64,000 nt of DNA from Fimbriimonadaceae bacterium (GTDB lineage: Bacteria > Armatimonadota > Fimbriimonadia > Fimbriimonadales > Fimbriimonadaceae). The stretch is from positions 1-64,000 of the forward strand of contig JAIBBE010000233.1 in the NCBI GenBank assembly GCA_019694835.1, in the 5' to 3' direction. The translations under genes and the position numbers were made by a program. Each line of letters opens with the position of its first letter. The first letter of the stretch is position 1. Shown piece after piece: positions 23,887-32,602 of the stretch. The notes below the pieces were generated by a model. That model was given only the letters and a program-made list of their open reading frames with translations. It searched no databases and was not told the origin of the DNA.

Positions 23887-23959
23887 TCCAACGTTTTGGC
23901 TGAGTCAAACCCGGCATTGCAAGGCTGTCGGCGATTTGAGCACAAAGAGAGAAGCGCGC

Positions 23960-23994
23960 TCCCCCTCTCCACCGGGGTGGAGAGGGGGCTGGGT
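23960..23994. repeat. Palindromic repeat F-like (short form)
   Basis: CCCCCTCTCCACCGGGGTGG then AGAGGGGGCTGGG forms a hairpin with the stem CCCCCTCTCCACC. It belongs to the same GC-rich palindrome group as the copies at 52957-53003 and 53194-53240 but has a shorter loop. It lies between convergent 3' ends/adjacent gene ends at 23997. Confidence 0.8.
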
Positions 23995-23996
23995 GC

Positions 23997-24410
23997 CTAC
24001 ATGAACGGATCGAAGTTGTCGCCCATCCGCTGGACGAAGCCTTTCCGCCCGGACGAGAGGACTTCGACCTCATCGAACAGGCTCGGCCCACCGCGCGGTC
24101 CCTCCTCCCGCGCGTTTTCGACTCGGCGCTTGAGAATCCTTACCGCCTCACCCGGCTTGAGAATCAGCACCGATCCGATTTGGGCGCTGGCGCGCGGGTG
24201 AAGCCCCACGTTCTGGTAGACGACGCCGTAGCTTTGGCTCTTCTTCGAATGGCGCAGATTCCAGCCCTGAATGCCGAACTTGAGCTTGTGCTTCTTGAGG
24301 ACGACGAGGCTCTCGGCGGCATCGATGTGGGCAAGGACGTACTCGGCATTGAACGGAAACGCGCCGGTGTATTCGCCGATGTCGGTGTACTTCTTGGCGT
24401 TCGAGAGCAT
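23997..24410 (-). CDS. Hypothetical protein, probable frameshift near the 5' end
   Basis: The 137-residue frame starts MLSNAKKYTDIGEYTGAFPF, but protein-like sequence in the same frame continues upstream to at least 24475 (HPKRVETGWAIQQGKAIVPI, then LDK) with no start codon before a TGA. A neighbouring frame begins MLCAILATFVNPDQGPTLAE at 24553 and runs straight into it around 24478. A single-base shift near GAATCGGCTC would join them into about 185 residues with a hydrophobic N-terminus. So either it is a sequencing/indel artefact or a recent pseudogene. No family recognised. Confidence 0.5.
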   Translation of the reverse strand: MLSNAKKYTDIGEYTGAFPFNAEYVLAHIDAAESLVVLKKHKLKFGIQGWNLRHSKKSQSYGVVYQNVGLHPRASAQIGSVLILKPGEAVRILKRRVENAREEGPRGGPSLFDEVEVLSSGRKGFVQRMGDNFDPFM

Positions 24411-24551
24411 CTTGTCGAGAATGGGGACGATGGCTTTCCCCTGTTGGATCGCCCAGCCGGTTTCGACCCGCTTCGGGTGAGCCGATTCTCCACCTCGGCG
24501 AGGGTCGGCCCCTGATCAGGGTTCACGAACGTTGCGAGGATCGCGCACAGC

Positions 24552-25913
24552 ATGACCCATTATGGCGGCGGTACCCTCTGGGGCATCGTCGCCGAACTCG
24601 AAAGTCCGCTCACCGGCCAGCGTATCCTCAAGCTCTACGCTCCGCTCGCCCTTTCCTGGATCATGATGGCGCTGGAGAGTCCGATCTCCGTCGGGGTGAT
24701 TTCACGGCTTCCGAATGCCGAAGTCAATACGGCTGCGTTTCTGGTCTTGATGGGACTCTCCCTGTGGATCGAGAGCCCGGTCATCGATCTCTTGACGACC
24801 TCAACCACCCTGGCGACGAGTCCCGCCCGCTACCGCGCACTGAGGAAGTTCGCCTTGGCGCTCATGGCGCTCTCGACCGTCGTCCATGCCGCCGTGGCCT
24901 TGATTCCCGCCCTGTACAACGGGGTCACCCTGGGCATCTTGGGCCTCAAGCCTGAGGTCGCGGAGGCAGGGCGCGTTGCGTTCGCGTTCATGATTCCGTG
25001 GAGCGCCTTCATCGGGTGGCGACGGTTTCTTCAGGGCATTCTGATTCGTCGGCACCAGACGCGACTGATCGGGTTGGGCACGGCGCTTCGCGTGAGTACG
25101 ATGGCCGTCACGTGCCTGTTGCTCTATCGGTTCGCGCCGTGGACGGGCATTCAAATCGCGGCGCTTGGACTCATTGCTTCGGTCATGGCGGAGGCCATCT
25201 TTATTCATGTGGCCAGTCGTCCGACTGTCCACGAAGCCTTCGCCTCCCACGCCGCAGAGCCCCAGGCAGAGGCCCTAAACTGGAAGCGTCTCGTCAAATT
25301 TCACGCGCCCTTGACGGCCACCGTATTGCTCTTGCTGAGCGCTAATCCCTTGACGAGTGCCGCTCTTGCACGAACCAATGATGCGGTTCTCGCTCTGGCC
25401 TCGTGGCAGATCGCGATGACGCTGATCTGGCTGTTCCGGACGGTCACCTTCGCGCTGCCCGAAGTGGTCATCACGCTTTACAGAGAAGGTGACGCGGCAC
25501 GAACGCTTTACCGCTTCTGCTTGTCCGTGGTTCTCGTCTGCAGCGGACTGATGTTCTTAGCCCATGTGACCGGCCTCGACCAATGGTTCTTCGTGCGGGT
25601 TCTGGACGCGAAGCCCGAACTTGCCGCCGCTGCGGCGATCGCGATTCTCGGCTGCAGCCTCCAGCCGTTGATTGGAGCTTTGCAGTCTTACTTGCGGGGT
25701 GTTTTGACCGCCCACCACCTGACGGTTTCGCGGCTGTGGGCAATCGGTGTCGGTTTGGGCACGTTGGTGGCTGGCCTCGCCTTGGCTGTGGCCCTGAAGC
25801 TGCCCGGCGTCGTGGTCGCGGCGGGAGCTTTCACGGTTTCGTTGCTCGCCGAGCTCGCTGTGCTCGCTCTTGCGTGGCGTCGGAGCCAGCGCATTCCCTC
25901 ACTTCAAAGCTGA
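24552..25913 (+). CDS. Polytopic MATE/MOP-superfamily exporter (ANKH-like)
   Basis: A 453-residue integral membrane protein with about 12 helices arranged as two halves, the plan of the MATE/MOP flippase superfamily. The first helices (RILKLYAPLALSWIMMALES, PISVGVISRLPNAEVNTAAF) resemble the progressive-ankylosis (ANKH) branch, which exports small organic anions. No MATE metal-coordination motif is evident, so drug export is not proven. Strong bidirectional terminator at 25917 follows. Confidence 0.7.
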   Translation: MTHYGGGTLWGIVAELESPLTGQRILKLYAPLALSWIMMALESPISVGVISRLPNAEVNTAAFLVLMGLSLWIESPVIDLLTTSTTLATSPARYRALRKFALALMALSTVVHAAVALIPALYNGVTLGILGLKPEVAEAGRVAFAFMIPWSAFIGWRRFLQGILIRRHQTRLIGLGTALRVSTMAVTCLLLYRFAPWTGIQIAALGLIASVMAEAIFIHVASRPTVHEAFASHAAEPQAEALNWKRLVKFHAPLTATVLLLLSANPLTSAALARTNDAVLALASWQIAMTLIWLFRTVTFALPEVVITLYREGDAARTLYRFCLSVVLVCSGLMFLAHVTGLDQWFFVRVLDAKPELAAAAAIAILGCSLQPLIGALQSYLRGVLTAHHLTVSRLWAIGVGLGTLVAGLALAVALKLPGVVVAAGAFTVSLLAELAVLALAWRRSQRIPSLQS

Positions 25914-25916
25914 AAA

Positions 25917-25939
25917 GGCCCGGGCAAATCGCCCGGGCC
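25917..25939. terminator. Bidirectional hairpin terminator
   Basis: GGCCCGGGC, loop AAATC, GCCCGGGCC is a perfect 9-bp stem. Four A bases precede it and CTCTC follows, so it may stop both the exporter (plus) and the large secreted gene at 25964 (minus). Confidence 0.8.
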
Positions 25940-25963
25940 CTCTCGGTCATGCCACGGTCGTGG

Positions 25964-28408
25964 CTATTCGTCGCCCGCCATACCGTAGTTGGCGGAAAGC
26001 AGGGCGTAGTCGCCGATTCCGATCTCCTCATCGCAGTCGAAATCGCACTGAGGACTCCAGTTCGGCATCCCTGGCGATGAGCCGTAGGCCGCACTTAGCA
26101 ACGCGTAGTCGCCGATTCCAACCTCGTTGTCTCCGTCAGCATCGCCGACCGTCATAAAGACGTCGAAGAAGTTCAGGTTCTCGAGGACTCGCGGTTCAGT
26201 GTTCTTCTGCAAGTATCGACCCACTTCGATATGGATGATGCAGCGGCCCTTGTACCAGACCTCGATGATGATCTTGAGGTCGCTGCCCACCGGAGCATCG
26301 CCTTCCTGCACCACTTGGCCCGTGTCTGCGTCGCGGACTTGGTAGTGAGCCATCTCACCTACAGGGTCGGGACAGCCTTCGAGCGTCGGCGTAATCTCAA
26401 CGCGCTTGTACTCGTTCGAGCTGACGTCGGTAAACGTCATCGACGGAATGTCCTTCGTTCGGAAGCGCAGTACGTCGAGGTCATCGAGCGTCGTGCCAGG
26501 AGGTCCGTCTGCCAGAAGCAGAAGCTCGTCGATCAGGAAGTTCTGGCCGTTGCGAAGGAACGGGAACGGCGCGCCCCACCACCAGCGGAAACATGGCGTG
26601 GGTCGACCGAGTTTGCCACCGCATCGCGGCCAGATGCTGCTGCTGCCGATTAGTCCGTTGGGTACGCCAGTCTGGTCGAAGACGACCTGCCCGTTAAGAC
26701 GACCTATCGCGTGCATAGAGCCCGCACCGATATCGGTGAAATCGGCGAAGACATCGAAGAACGCGGGGCGGAACCGGACATAGGTTTGGCCAATGCGCGA
26801 ATGGTGTCCGTTAAGGATTCCCATCGCCTCCATCGCCAAAGTCGCGCCATCCACCGGCGGCACCGGAAGCGGATCCCAAACCGCATCCCAGCCATTGCCC
26901 GGGCACGAGTGGAATTCCACGCCATCCTGACCCGTGCTTCCCAGATTTGAAATGGTCAGACTCGGGGTCGAACCGGCCATGTTGGTTTGGGCAACCGTAT
27001 TGTCGCCTAGGGTCATCGTCGCGTAGCCGAAGGCATAGCGCATTTCGCCGTTGACGGTGAACTCGCTGACCTTCTTGTTGGCCTTGACATTGTAACCAAC
27101 ATGGATTGCTTTGGAAAGCGACGGCTGCGGTGCCGGAACGAATCGGATCAGGTTGCACAGCACCGATGCTCCGCTTGGCAGAGTGACGAGCTGAATACCG
27201 TCGCCGTCAACATCCATCGCACCCAGACCGAGCCAAATGTCGCCCTGATCATGGTCGTCGCCGGGTTGAACGAAGATTGCTCGATGGTGGAACGGGCGGC
27301 ACTCTTTCGCGGTTCGTCCTTCCATCCAGTAGGGCCACTTCAGGAGCTGAGGTCCTTCGCCGCCGCCACCGCCGGGAGAGGTCGCCACGAGCTGGTCCTC
27401 GAGGTAGCACTCGATCATAAAATTCTGATAGCTTCGGCCCGCAACACACTTGGTCCAAATGTAGGGGGAAGCCTTATCGAACTGAACTGAAGCGACACGA
27501 ATGATCGGCTCGCCCGGCGGAAGACCGTTGAGATCGACCCGCATCGAGGCACCATCTTCGGTGGCGGCCATGGCAATCGGATTCAAGGACAGGCAGCCGC
27601 CGCCGGAGAGACCGAGGTCAATAGCCACCCCATCTTCGCCACTGCTGCCGAGGTTCCGGACCGGGAGGCGGCGGTCGGTGCCAGTACCGGTTGTCTCGAC
27701 CACGGCTCCGCCCAGTCGGGTGTGATAGTTGCCGAAAGCTAGAATGGGTCCGCCCGGATCGAGTCGGATATCGTCGTAGAAGGCGACCGAGTTTGGTCCA
27801 GCCGCATAAAGGTCAACACAGGCCAGAGCATTCTGCGCGCCGGTATCGGTGGCTTGCTTCCAAGTCCCGGTTGAAAGAAGCGCGTTATCGTAGTAGATCG
27901 AAACCTGGTTGGCGTCGATATCGATTTCACAGCGAATCTCCTTCCACTCGTCCGTGACGAGGGGAAGGCTCGGGCCGGTCGTGCTATCCCGGTCGTTTTG
28001 AATGGTGTGCGTTGCGGCGTTGCAGCGCAGCTGAACGCTCCACGAGTAGGGACCGCCATGGTTGTAGCGGTTGAGCAAGATGAAATAGGTGTCGCCGACC
28101 GAGGTCGCCGGGACGAATTGCTTGGCCCGATAAACCCACTTGCCAGACGTATAGCCGCTGTATTGGTGGATCGTATCGGATGTGCCCGTGATGCGGATTC
28201 GATTGGGGGCACTCAAGCCGCCAGCGACGACAGTTGAGTTTGCGGCGGGCGCAGCGTCCCAGCCCTCCCAGCCACCCTGGCCAATGATCGTGCTGTTCGT
28301 GGCATACGAGTCGAAATTCTCGGTATACGCCTGGCCCACGCTGGTTGCACCCAGAGCCAAGGCAGCACACGCCAGGAGAATCGGGCCTCGTTTCAAAAGA
28401 TGTTTCAT
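25964..28408 (-). CDS. Large secreted protein, LamG-like N-terminus and C-terminal EF-hand module
   Basis: An 814-residue protein from the ATG at 28408, with a Sec signal ending AALALGATSVGQA; an earlier ATG adds eight unlikely residues. Residues about 25-230 look like a concanavalin/LamG-type beta-sandwich (YTENFDSYATNSTIIGQGGW start, FYDDIRLDPGG end), and a second beta-rich region follows. The C-terminus has VGDADGDNEVGIGDYALLSA plus CDEEIGIGDYALLSANYG, the paired EF-hand module. A Cys-containing variant ECQ-like pair occurs between them. Probably an extracellular glycan-binding or surface protein; no catalytic residues were identified. Confidence 0.8.
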   Translation of the reverse strand: MKHLLKRGPILLACAALALGATSVGQAYTENFDSYATNSTIIGQGGWEGWDAAPAANSTVVAGGLSAPNRIRITGTSDTIHQYSGYTSGKWVYRAKQFVPATSVGDTYFILLNRYNHGGPYSWSVQLRCNAATHTIQNDRDSTTGPSLPLVTDEWKEIRCEIDIDANQVSIYYDNALLSTGTWKQATDTGAQNALACVDLYAAGPNSVAFYDDIRLDPGGPILAFGNYHTRLGGAVVETTGTGTDRRLPVRNLGSSGEDGVAIDLGLSGGGCLSLNPIAMAATEDGASMRVDLNGLPPGEPIIRVASVQFDKASPYIWTKCVAGRSYQNFMIECYLEDQLVATSPGGGGGEGPQLLKWPYWMEGRTAKECRPFHHRAIFVQPGDDHDQGDIWLGLGAMDVDGDGIQLVTLPSGASVLCNLIRFVPAPQPSLSKAIHVGYNVKANKKVSEFTVNGEMRYAFGYATMTLGDNTVAQTNMAGSTPSLTISNLGSTGQDGVEFHSCPGNGWDAVWDPLPVPPVDGATLAMEAMGILNGHHSRIGQTYVRFRPAFFDVFADFTDIGAGSMHAIGRLNGQVVFDQTGVPNGLIGSSSIWPRCGGKLGRPTPCFRWWWGAPFPFLRNGQNFLIDELLLLADGPPGTTLDDLDVLRFRTKDIPSMTFTDVSSNEYKRVEITPTLEGCPDPVGEMAHYQVRDADTGQVVQEGDAPVGSDLKIIIEVWYKGRCIIHIEVGRYLQKNTEPRVLENLNFFDVFMTVGDADGDNEVGIGDYALLSAAYGSSPGMPNWSPQCDFDCDEEIGIGDYALLSANYGMAGDE

Positions 28409-28536
28409 GAAGGATCCTCCTCCCGAGGGCAACGCACCGCGCCTCCCACCGGATTAACATCATGTTAACACTGTTTTTGTAGAAATCCTGGGGTTTTCCA
28501 GGGAATGAGCCACTATTTCACCATGCCCCCATGTTC

Positions 28537-28554
28537 GGGAGGATGGAGGCATGG
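28537..28554. repeat. Partial palindromic repeat D
   Basis: GGGAGGATGGAGGCATGG repeats the right half of repeat D seen at 46855-46880 and 51121-51146. A weak inverted arm (CCATGCCCCCAT at about 28522-28533) precedes it, so this may be a decayed copy. It lies in the gap upstream of the methyltransferase gene. Confidence 0.6.
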
Positions 28555-28657
28555 TCGGACGAGCACCACAAGCTAGGGCAACAAGCCAAAGCGGTGGCTT
28601 TCAGCCCGGCAGACGGCGGGAGCCCAGAGATATAATCGCGCACGAATCGAGCCACGC

Positions 28658-29401
28658 ATGATCGACGCCACCCAATCACTCTCTCAGATTCAACAGGCCA
28701 TCCACCGCGAGTACGGAACGAGGGAGTACGCGCTCTACCATGCGCCCCGCTACGCCGTCCTCCTCAAGCTTGTCAAGGAATTCGCGCCTCCCGGCGATCC
28801 GAAGATCCTCGATGTCGGCATTTCCGAGTTCGCCGATATGGTCCGGGACACCCTCGGTTGCAATGTGGACACCCTCGACATCTTTCCGCCGCTGCCCATG
28901 GAGCGCGGCAAGCAATACGAATTCGATCTCAACAACTGCGACAAGCCCGACCGGTGGCCAACCGACCTTCCCCAATACGACGTGATCGTGCTGGCGGAGG
29001 TGGTCGAGCACTTGTACGCCTCCCCGTTGCATGCGTTTCGGCTATTTTTGAGCCTTCTCAAGCCCGGTGGCGTCCTGCTCGTGCAAACCCCGAACGCGGT
29101 TGCGCTCCACAAACGGGTCAAGATGCTTTTCGGACGCAACCCCTACATGCTGATCTACGAGAAGGACAAGCATGCAGGGCACGTCCGCGAATACACCTTG
29201 AAGGAACTCGAGAACTACTCGCGACAAGCGGGCTTCGAGGTCGTGCGTGCCCTTCGGCTCGGTTACTTTGACTATCGGTACATCGGCCACGCCGGAGTGC
29301 ACGTCTCATCGGCCAAAGCGAAGCTCGCGAATTTCATCGCAAATAACTCGCCACCCTCCCTCCGCCCCGGCCTGACACTGGTTCTTCGTCGTCCCAAGTG
29401 A
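28658..29401 (+). CDS. Class I SAM-dependent methyltransferase (Methyltransf_23 type)
   Basis: A 247-residue enzyme. SAM-binding region: PKILDVGISEFADMV (motif I, with the usual glycines reduced), VDTLDIFPPLP (motif II) and YDVIVLAEVVEHL (post-motif), then LLKPGGVLLVQTPN. It methylates an unknown small molecule, sugar or lipid. Motif I has GISEF where G-x-G-x-G is usual, suggesting a divergent SAM site. It precedes a glycosyltransferase on the same strand after a repeat-bearing 184-base gap, so surface-polysaccharide methylation is plausible. Confidence 0.8.
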   Translation: MIDATQSLSQIQQAIHREYGTREYALYHAPRYAVLLKLVKEFAPPGDPKILDVGISEFADMVRDTLGCNVDTLDIFPPLPMERGKQYEFDLNNCDKPDRWPTDLPQYDVIVLAEVVEHLYASPLHAFRLFLSLLKPGGVLLVQTPNAVALHKRVKMLFGRNPYMLIYEKDKHAGHVREYTLKELENYSRQAGFEVVRALRLGYFDYRYIGHAGVHVSSAKAKLANFIANNSPPSLRPGLTLVLRRPK

Positions 29402-29494
29402 GTTGTTGGCAGTACCTACAAATGATGATTGGACTGCAGATTCAGAGCGCACAAGGGACTCAGGGATGTGAACCCGGGCTGAGATCGGTCGTTC

Positions 29495-29560
29495 GGGTGG
29501 CATCGGACGACAGTTTCGCCCGCTTTCCAATTCCAGAGGCCCCAGTCCCGTGCTTCTCTC
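29495..29560 (+). repeat. Repeat E copy upstream of the glycosyltransferase
   Basis: GGGTGGCATCGGACGACAGT opens the copy; it ends with AGTCCCGTGCTTCTC. The same core recurs at 30194-30258 (inverted), twice at 32422-32543 and at 51331-51396. It ends 25 bases before the glycosyltransferase ATG. Confidence 0.8.
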
Positions 29561-29585
29561 GGATAGGATCGCAGGGGTCGGCATC

Positions 29586-30824
29586 ATGAAGATTGGCGTT
29601 GCGGCGATGACGCTGCAAACCGCCCAGGACTTCACGAAGGCCGGCGTCGCCCGGTATACCGCCTCCATCGTGGAGGCGTTCGTCCAGATGCGGGACACGC
29701 CCCACGAATTCCATCTCTTCCTTCTGCCAACTTTGGACGTACCCGAGCACTGGCGACAGGCTCCTCATGTCCGCCTCCACCGGACCTGGAAGGCTTACAA
29801 CAAATGGAATCTGATCCTCGGCGGCATCGAATCAAACCGGCTTGGCCTCGACTTTTGGTTCTCAACCGCTCATACGGTGCCCTTGATGGGTCGGGCGAAG
29901 AAGGGAGTGATGATCCACGACCTCTTTCCCCTTCGCTATCCCGAAATGTTTCCCGAGGACCAGCTTGGGTTCTATCGGCGGATGATGCCTCGAACGTGTC
30001 GAGTGTGCGACATCCTCTTTGCCAACAGTGAGGACACCAAGCGCGACATCGTCGACCTCTTCGGCAATGATCCGAACCGAATCCTGGTCACTCCTTTGGG
30101 GCCGGGCAACGTGATCGCGCCTCGGCCCGCCTCTTCGGTCACCGATGAAGAATTGGCGAAGGCCCTCACCCCCCAGCCCCCTCTCCCAGCTGCGGAGAAG
30201 CACGGGACTAGCGCTTCGGAAAGCGGAGAAGCTGGGAGATTGTCGTCCCATGCCACCCGTGAAGGGGAGCCGGTTGGGGGGCGATATCTGCTCACTCTCA
30301 GCACCCTGGAGCCTCGCAAAAACCTGGCCGGACTCGTCAAGGCTCTGGATATCCTCCGTTCTGACCCTATTTTTGCCGACGTCAGGCTGATGGTGGCCGG
30401 GGGTAAGGGCTGGAAGTATCAACACGTGTTCGATCTCGTGGAAACGCTCGGCATGCAGGATGCCGTCCGGTTCCTTGGATACGTTCCCGACGAGAGTCTG
30501 CCCGCGCTTTTTGCGCGCTGCGAGGCTTATGTGTGTGCATCGATAACCGAAGGATTTGGAATGCCGGTGCTCGAAGCAATGATCGCCGGTGCCCCGATCG
30601 TGGCGTCGAATGGGGGGGCGATTCCCGAAGTGGCGGGTGACTTGGCGCGCTACTTCAATCCAACCGATCCGGCTGATATCGCTCGGGCGTTGCGCGAACA
30701 ACTCCTCTCCAACGATCGAGACCAGAAAATCTCCGCCGGGTTCCAGCGGGCCAAACAGTTCACCTGGGAACGGTGTGCCCAGTTGACCATCGAGGGCATC
30801 GAGCGAGCCGTCCAGGGGGGCTAG
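29586..30824 (+). CDS. Glycosyltransferase family 4 (GT-B) with in-frame repeat insertion
   Basis: A 412-residue enzyme from the ATG at 29586. The donor-binding half has the GT4 pattern EGFGMPVLEAMIAGAPIVAS with GAIPEVAGD; the N-terminal half has VMIHDLFPLRYPE and FANSEDTKRDIVD. It most likely transfers a hexose from a nucleotide sugar to a polysaccharide or lipid carrier. About 39 residues (TPQPPLPAAEKHGTSASESG and following, ending GEPVGG) between EELAKAL and RYLLTLSTLEPRKN come from repeats E and F-like; canonical enzymes pass straight from one to the other. The frame is kept, so the enzyme may be active with a longer inter-domain loop. Confidence 0.9.
   Translation: MKIGVAAMTLQTAQDFTKAGVARYTASIVEAFVQMRDTPHEFHLFLLPTLDVPEHWRQAPHVRLHRTWKAYNKWNLILGGIESNRLGLDFWFSTAHTVPLMGRAKKGVMIHDLFPLRYPEMFPEDQLGFYRRMMPRTCRVCDILFANSEDTKRDIVDLFGNDPNRILVTPLGPGNVIAPRPASSVTDEELAKALTPQPPLPAAEKHGTSASESGEAGRLSSHATREGEPVGGRYLLTLSTLEPRKNLAGLVKALDILRSDPIFADVRLMVAGGKGWKYQHVFDLVETLGMQDAVRFLGYVPDESLPALFARCEAYVCASITEGFGMPVLEAMIAGAPIVASNGGAIPEVAGDLARYFNPTDPADIARALREQLLSNDRDQKISAGFQRAKQFTWERCAQLTIEGIERAVQGG
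30163..30281. repeat. In-frame E/F composite repeat inside the glycosyltransferase
   Basis: An outer inverted pair (CCCCCCAGCCCCCTCTCCC at about 30170-30187; GAAGGGGAGCCGGTTGGGGG around 30261-30280) encloses an inverted copy of repeat E (30194-30258). No stop codons occur in the gene's frame. This arrangement is distinct from the A/B type in mvaB. Confidence 0.8.
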
Positions 30825-30845
30825 GCCCGCGTTTGTCTTTCAGTC

Positions 30846-30877
30846 GAGGAGGACTCTTGGGTTCAAGGGTCCTCCTC
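30846..30877 (+). terminator. Hairpin terminator after the glycosyltransferase
   Basis: GAGGAGGAC, 14-base loop, GTCCTCCTC is a perfect 9-bp stem about 22 bases past the stop. There is no long T-run, so efficiency is uncertain. It could also serve the convergent oxidoreductase gene. Confidence 0.6.
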
Positions 30878-30900
30878 CATTCCAATCGACATGGAGCCCG

Positions 30901-32298
30901 CTAGTCCTTTAGCCCGACACCTGCCCACCGGAAGCGATTGCTCGGATCGACCGAGTGCTTGATCGCCTGCAGCCGGGCATATTCGTCGGCCGCATAGACG
31001 TGGCGAATGTCCTCACTGGCAACCTCACCTTCACCGAGGAAGTTGAGCGGCCCCCTGGAATAGACGGCGTCGCCGAGAGCGTTGAAGGCTCCCTCTGCAT
31101 GATCGGTCATCATCTGCGGAGTCACGGGACCCATGGGGACGCCCAAGAAGTAGACCAGGTACTTGGCTTGACGGCGATCCGCCGTAGAGTTCGGGTGACG
31201 GCCCGGTTTTGCCATTGCGCCGTCGAGGTGACGAATCTGGATCATCAAGTTGGGAGACTGCGATGCCGGCCCAACGGCGGCGAGGAACTCCCGAATGGTG
31301 GTCTCATCCAGGTCTTTGATGAGCACTCCCCGACCTCGAACCGGCAGCGGATCGACGGGGTCTCGATAAATGTCGCCACTCTCCGTGTAACTCATCGGCC
31401 GGAACGCATCGAACTCGGCACCCGGCATGTTTCGGATTGGGGCGAGCATCTTTTCCGCTTGGGCAGGGTCGGCCAGGGCGGCGGCCACCACGATGACCAT
31501 TGATCGGCCATGAAGGAACTCGGGGACGAACGGCACCGGTGGGAAGGTAATCATGTTGATCGCAGAACTGACTTCGTCGGGCAGAGTCTTCGTCCATGCG
31601 ACATAAGCGGGGTAAACGTCCTCGGCCAAGGATGCGTCGAACATCACCGAACCCGCGAACAGATCGCCATGCTCATAGAGTTGCTGGGTCATCTGGGTGA
31701 TCACGCCATACGCCCCTCCGCCGCCGAGCACGGCCCAGAAGAGATCGGCGTTTTCACTCGGCGACGCGACTTTCAGTTCTCCCTGCGGCGTGACGATGCG
31801 GAAGGACAGGACGCTGTCCGACGCAAGCCCGAGCTTGCGGCTCAGAATGCCATAGCCTCCCCCAACCGTGTATCCCACGACTCCCACATCGGGGGCTGAA
31901 CCGGAAACCGGCAGCAACCCGTGCTCGCAGGCCAACGGAATGACCTCGCCCCACTTGGTTCCACCTCCGACCGTCGCGGTCTTGGCCACGGGGTCGATCT
32001 GGACCGTATTGAGGTTGCGCACGACGAGGAGCATCCCTTCTCGGCAGTGTCGGGGTTGGCCGTGCCCCGTCGCCTGAACGGCAACCGGCAGGTCATGCTC
32101 TCGCGCGAATCGGACGGCCTCGACGACGTCCTGCTCGCTCTGAGCGACGACGATCAGGTCGGGCTGATGGTCAATGATGAGATTCCACGCCGCACGCGCG
32201 GTCTCGTATCCGGCGTCGCCCCGGCTCCAGACATCGCCCGTGATCTTCTCTTTCAAGTTCTCCGTAAGTTCTTGGTTCTTCGTTGGTGTTTCTTGCAT
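30901..32298 (-). CDS. FAD-linked oxidase, berberine-bridge/PCMH type
   Basis: A 465-residue flavoprotein. The FAD-binding PCMH domain is seen in PDLIVVAQSEQDVVEAVRFA, AVQATGHGQPRHCREG with His79 as the likely covalent FAD ligand, and VGGGTKWGEVIPLACEHGLL then GYTVGGGYGILSRK. The C-terminal half carries the BBE segment. It probably oxidises a sugar or alkaloid-like alcohol with O2. There is no Cys in the position used for bicovalent FAD, so single attachment is expected. Repeat E copies lie in its 5' flank. Confidence 0.9.
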   Translation of the reverse strand: MQETPTKNQELTENLKEKITGDVWSRGDAGYETARAAWNLIIDHQPDLIVVAQSEQDVVEAVRFAREHDLPVAVQATGHGQPRHCREGMLLVVRNLNTVQIDPVAKTATVGGGTKWGEVIPLACEHGLLPVSGSAPDVGVVGYTVGGGYGILSRKLGLASDSVLSFRIVTPQGELKVASPSENADLFWAVLGGGGAYGVITQMTQQLYEHGDLFAGSVMFDASLAEDVYPAYVAWTKTLPDEVSSAINMITFPPVPFVPEFLHGRSMVIVVAAALADPAQAEKMLAPIRNMPGAEFDAFRPMSYTESGDIYRDPVDPLPVRGRGVLIKDLDETTIREFLAAVGPASQSPNLMIQIRHLDGAMAKPGRHPNSTADRRQAKYLVYFLGVPMGPVTPQMMTDHAEGAFNALGDAVYSRGPLNFLGEGEVASEDIRHVYAADEYARLQAIKHSVDPSNRFRWAGVGLKD

Positions 32299-32421
32299 GG
32301 TTCAATCCTCCGCCGCGCAGAGATAGTGCGGCCGACGGAAACACTACGCTTCTTGGCTAGGCCATTTGGGGCCAAAGACCCGAAGAGGGCTCGTGGACCG
32401 AATCCGTCAGATGTTCGTGCG

Positions 32422-32543
32422 GGGTGGCATGGGACGACAATCTCGCCCTGTTTCCAACTTCAGAAAACCGTAGTCCCGTGCTTCTCGGGGACGACAATCT
32501 CGCCCTGTTTCCAATTTCAGAAACCCTAGTCCCGTGCTTCTCG
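32422..32543 (+). repeat. Tandem double copy of repeat E
   Basis: Two near-identical units, 32422-32487 and 32488-32543, sharing GACGACAATCTCGCCCTGTT, then AGTCCCGTGCTTCTC. The second lacks the leading GGGTGGCAT. They lie in the 300-base gap between the FAD oxidase and the 365-aa gene. Nothing else is seen in that gap. Confidence 0.9.
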
Positions 32544-32602
32544 GCGACGACCAGCGACCCGGAGAGGCTACTGACTTTGATTTTTGCCGGAAGGAAGTCC
32601 CT

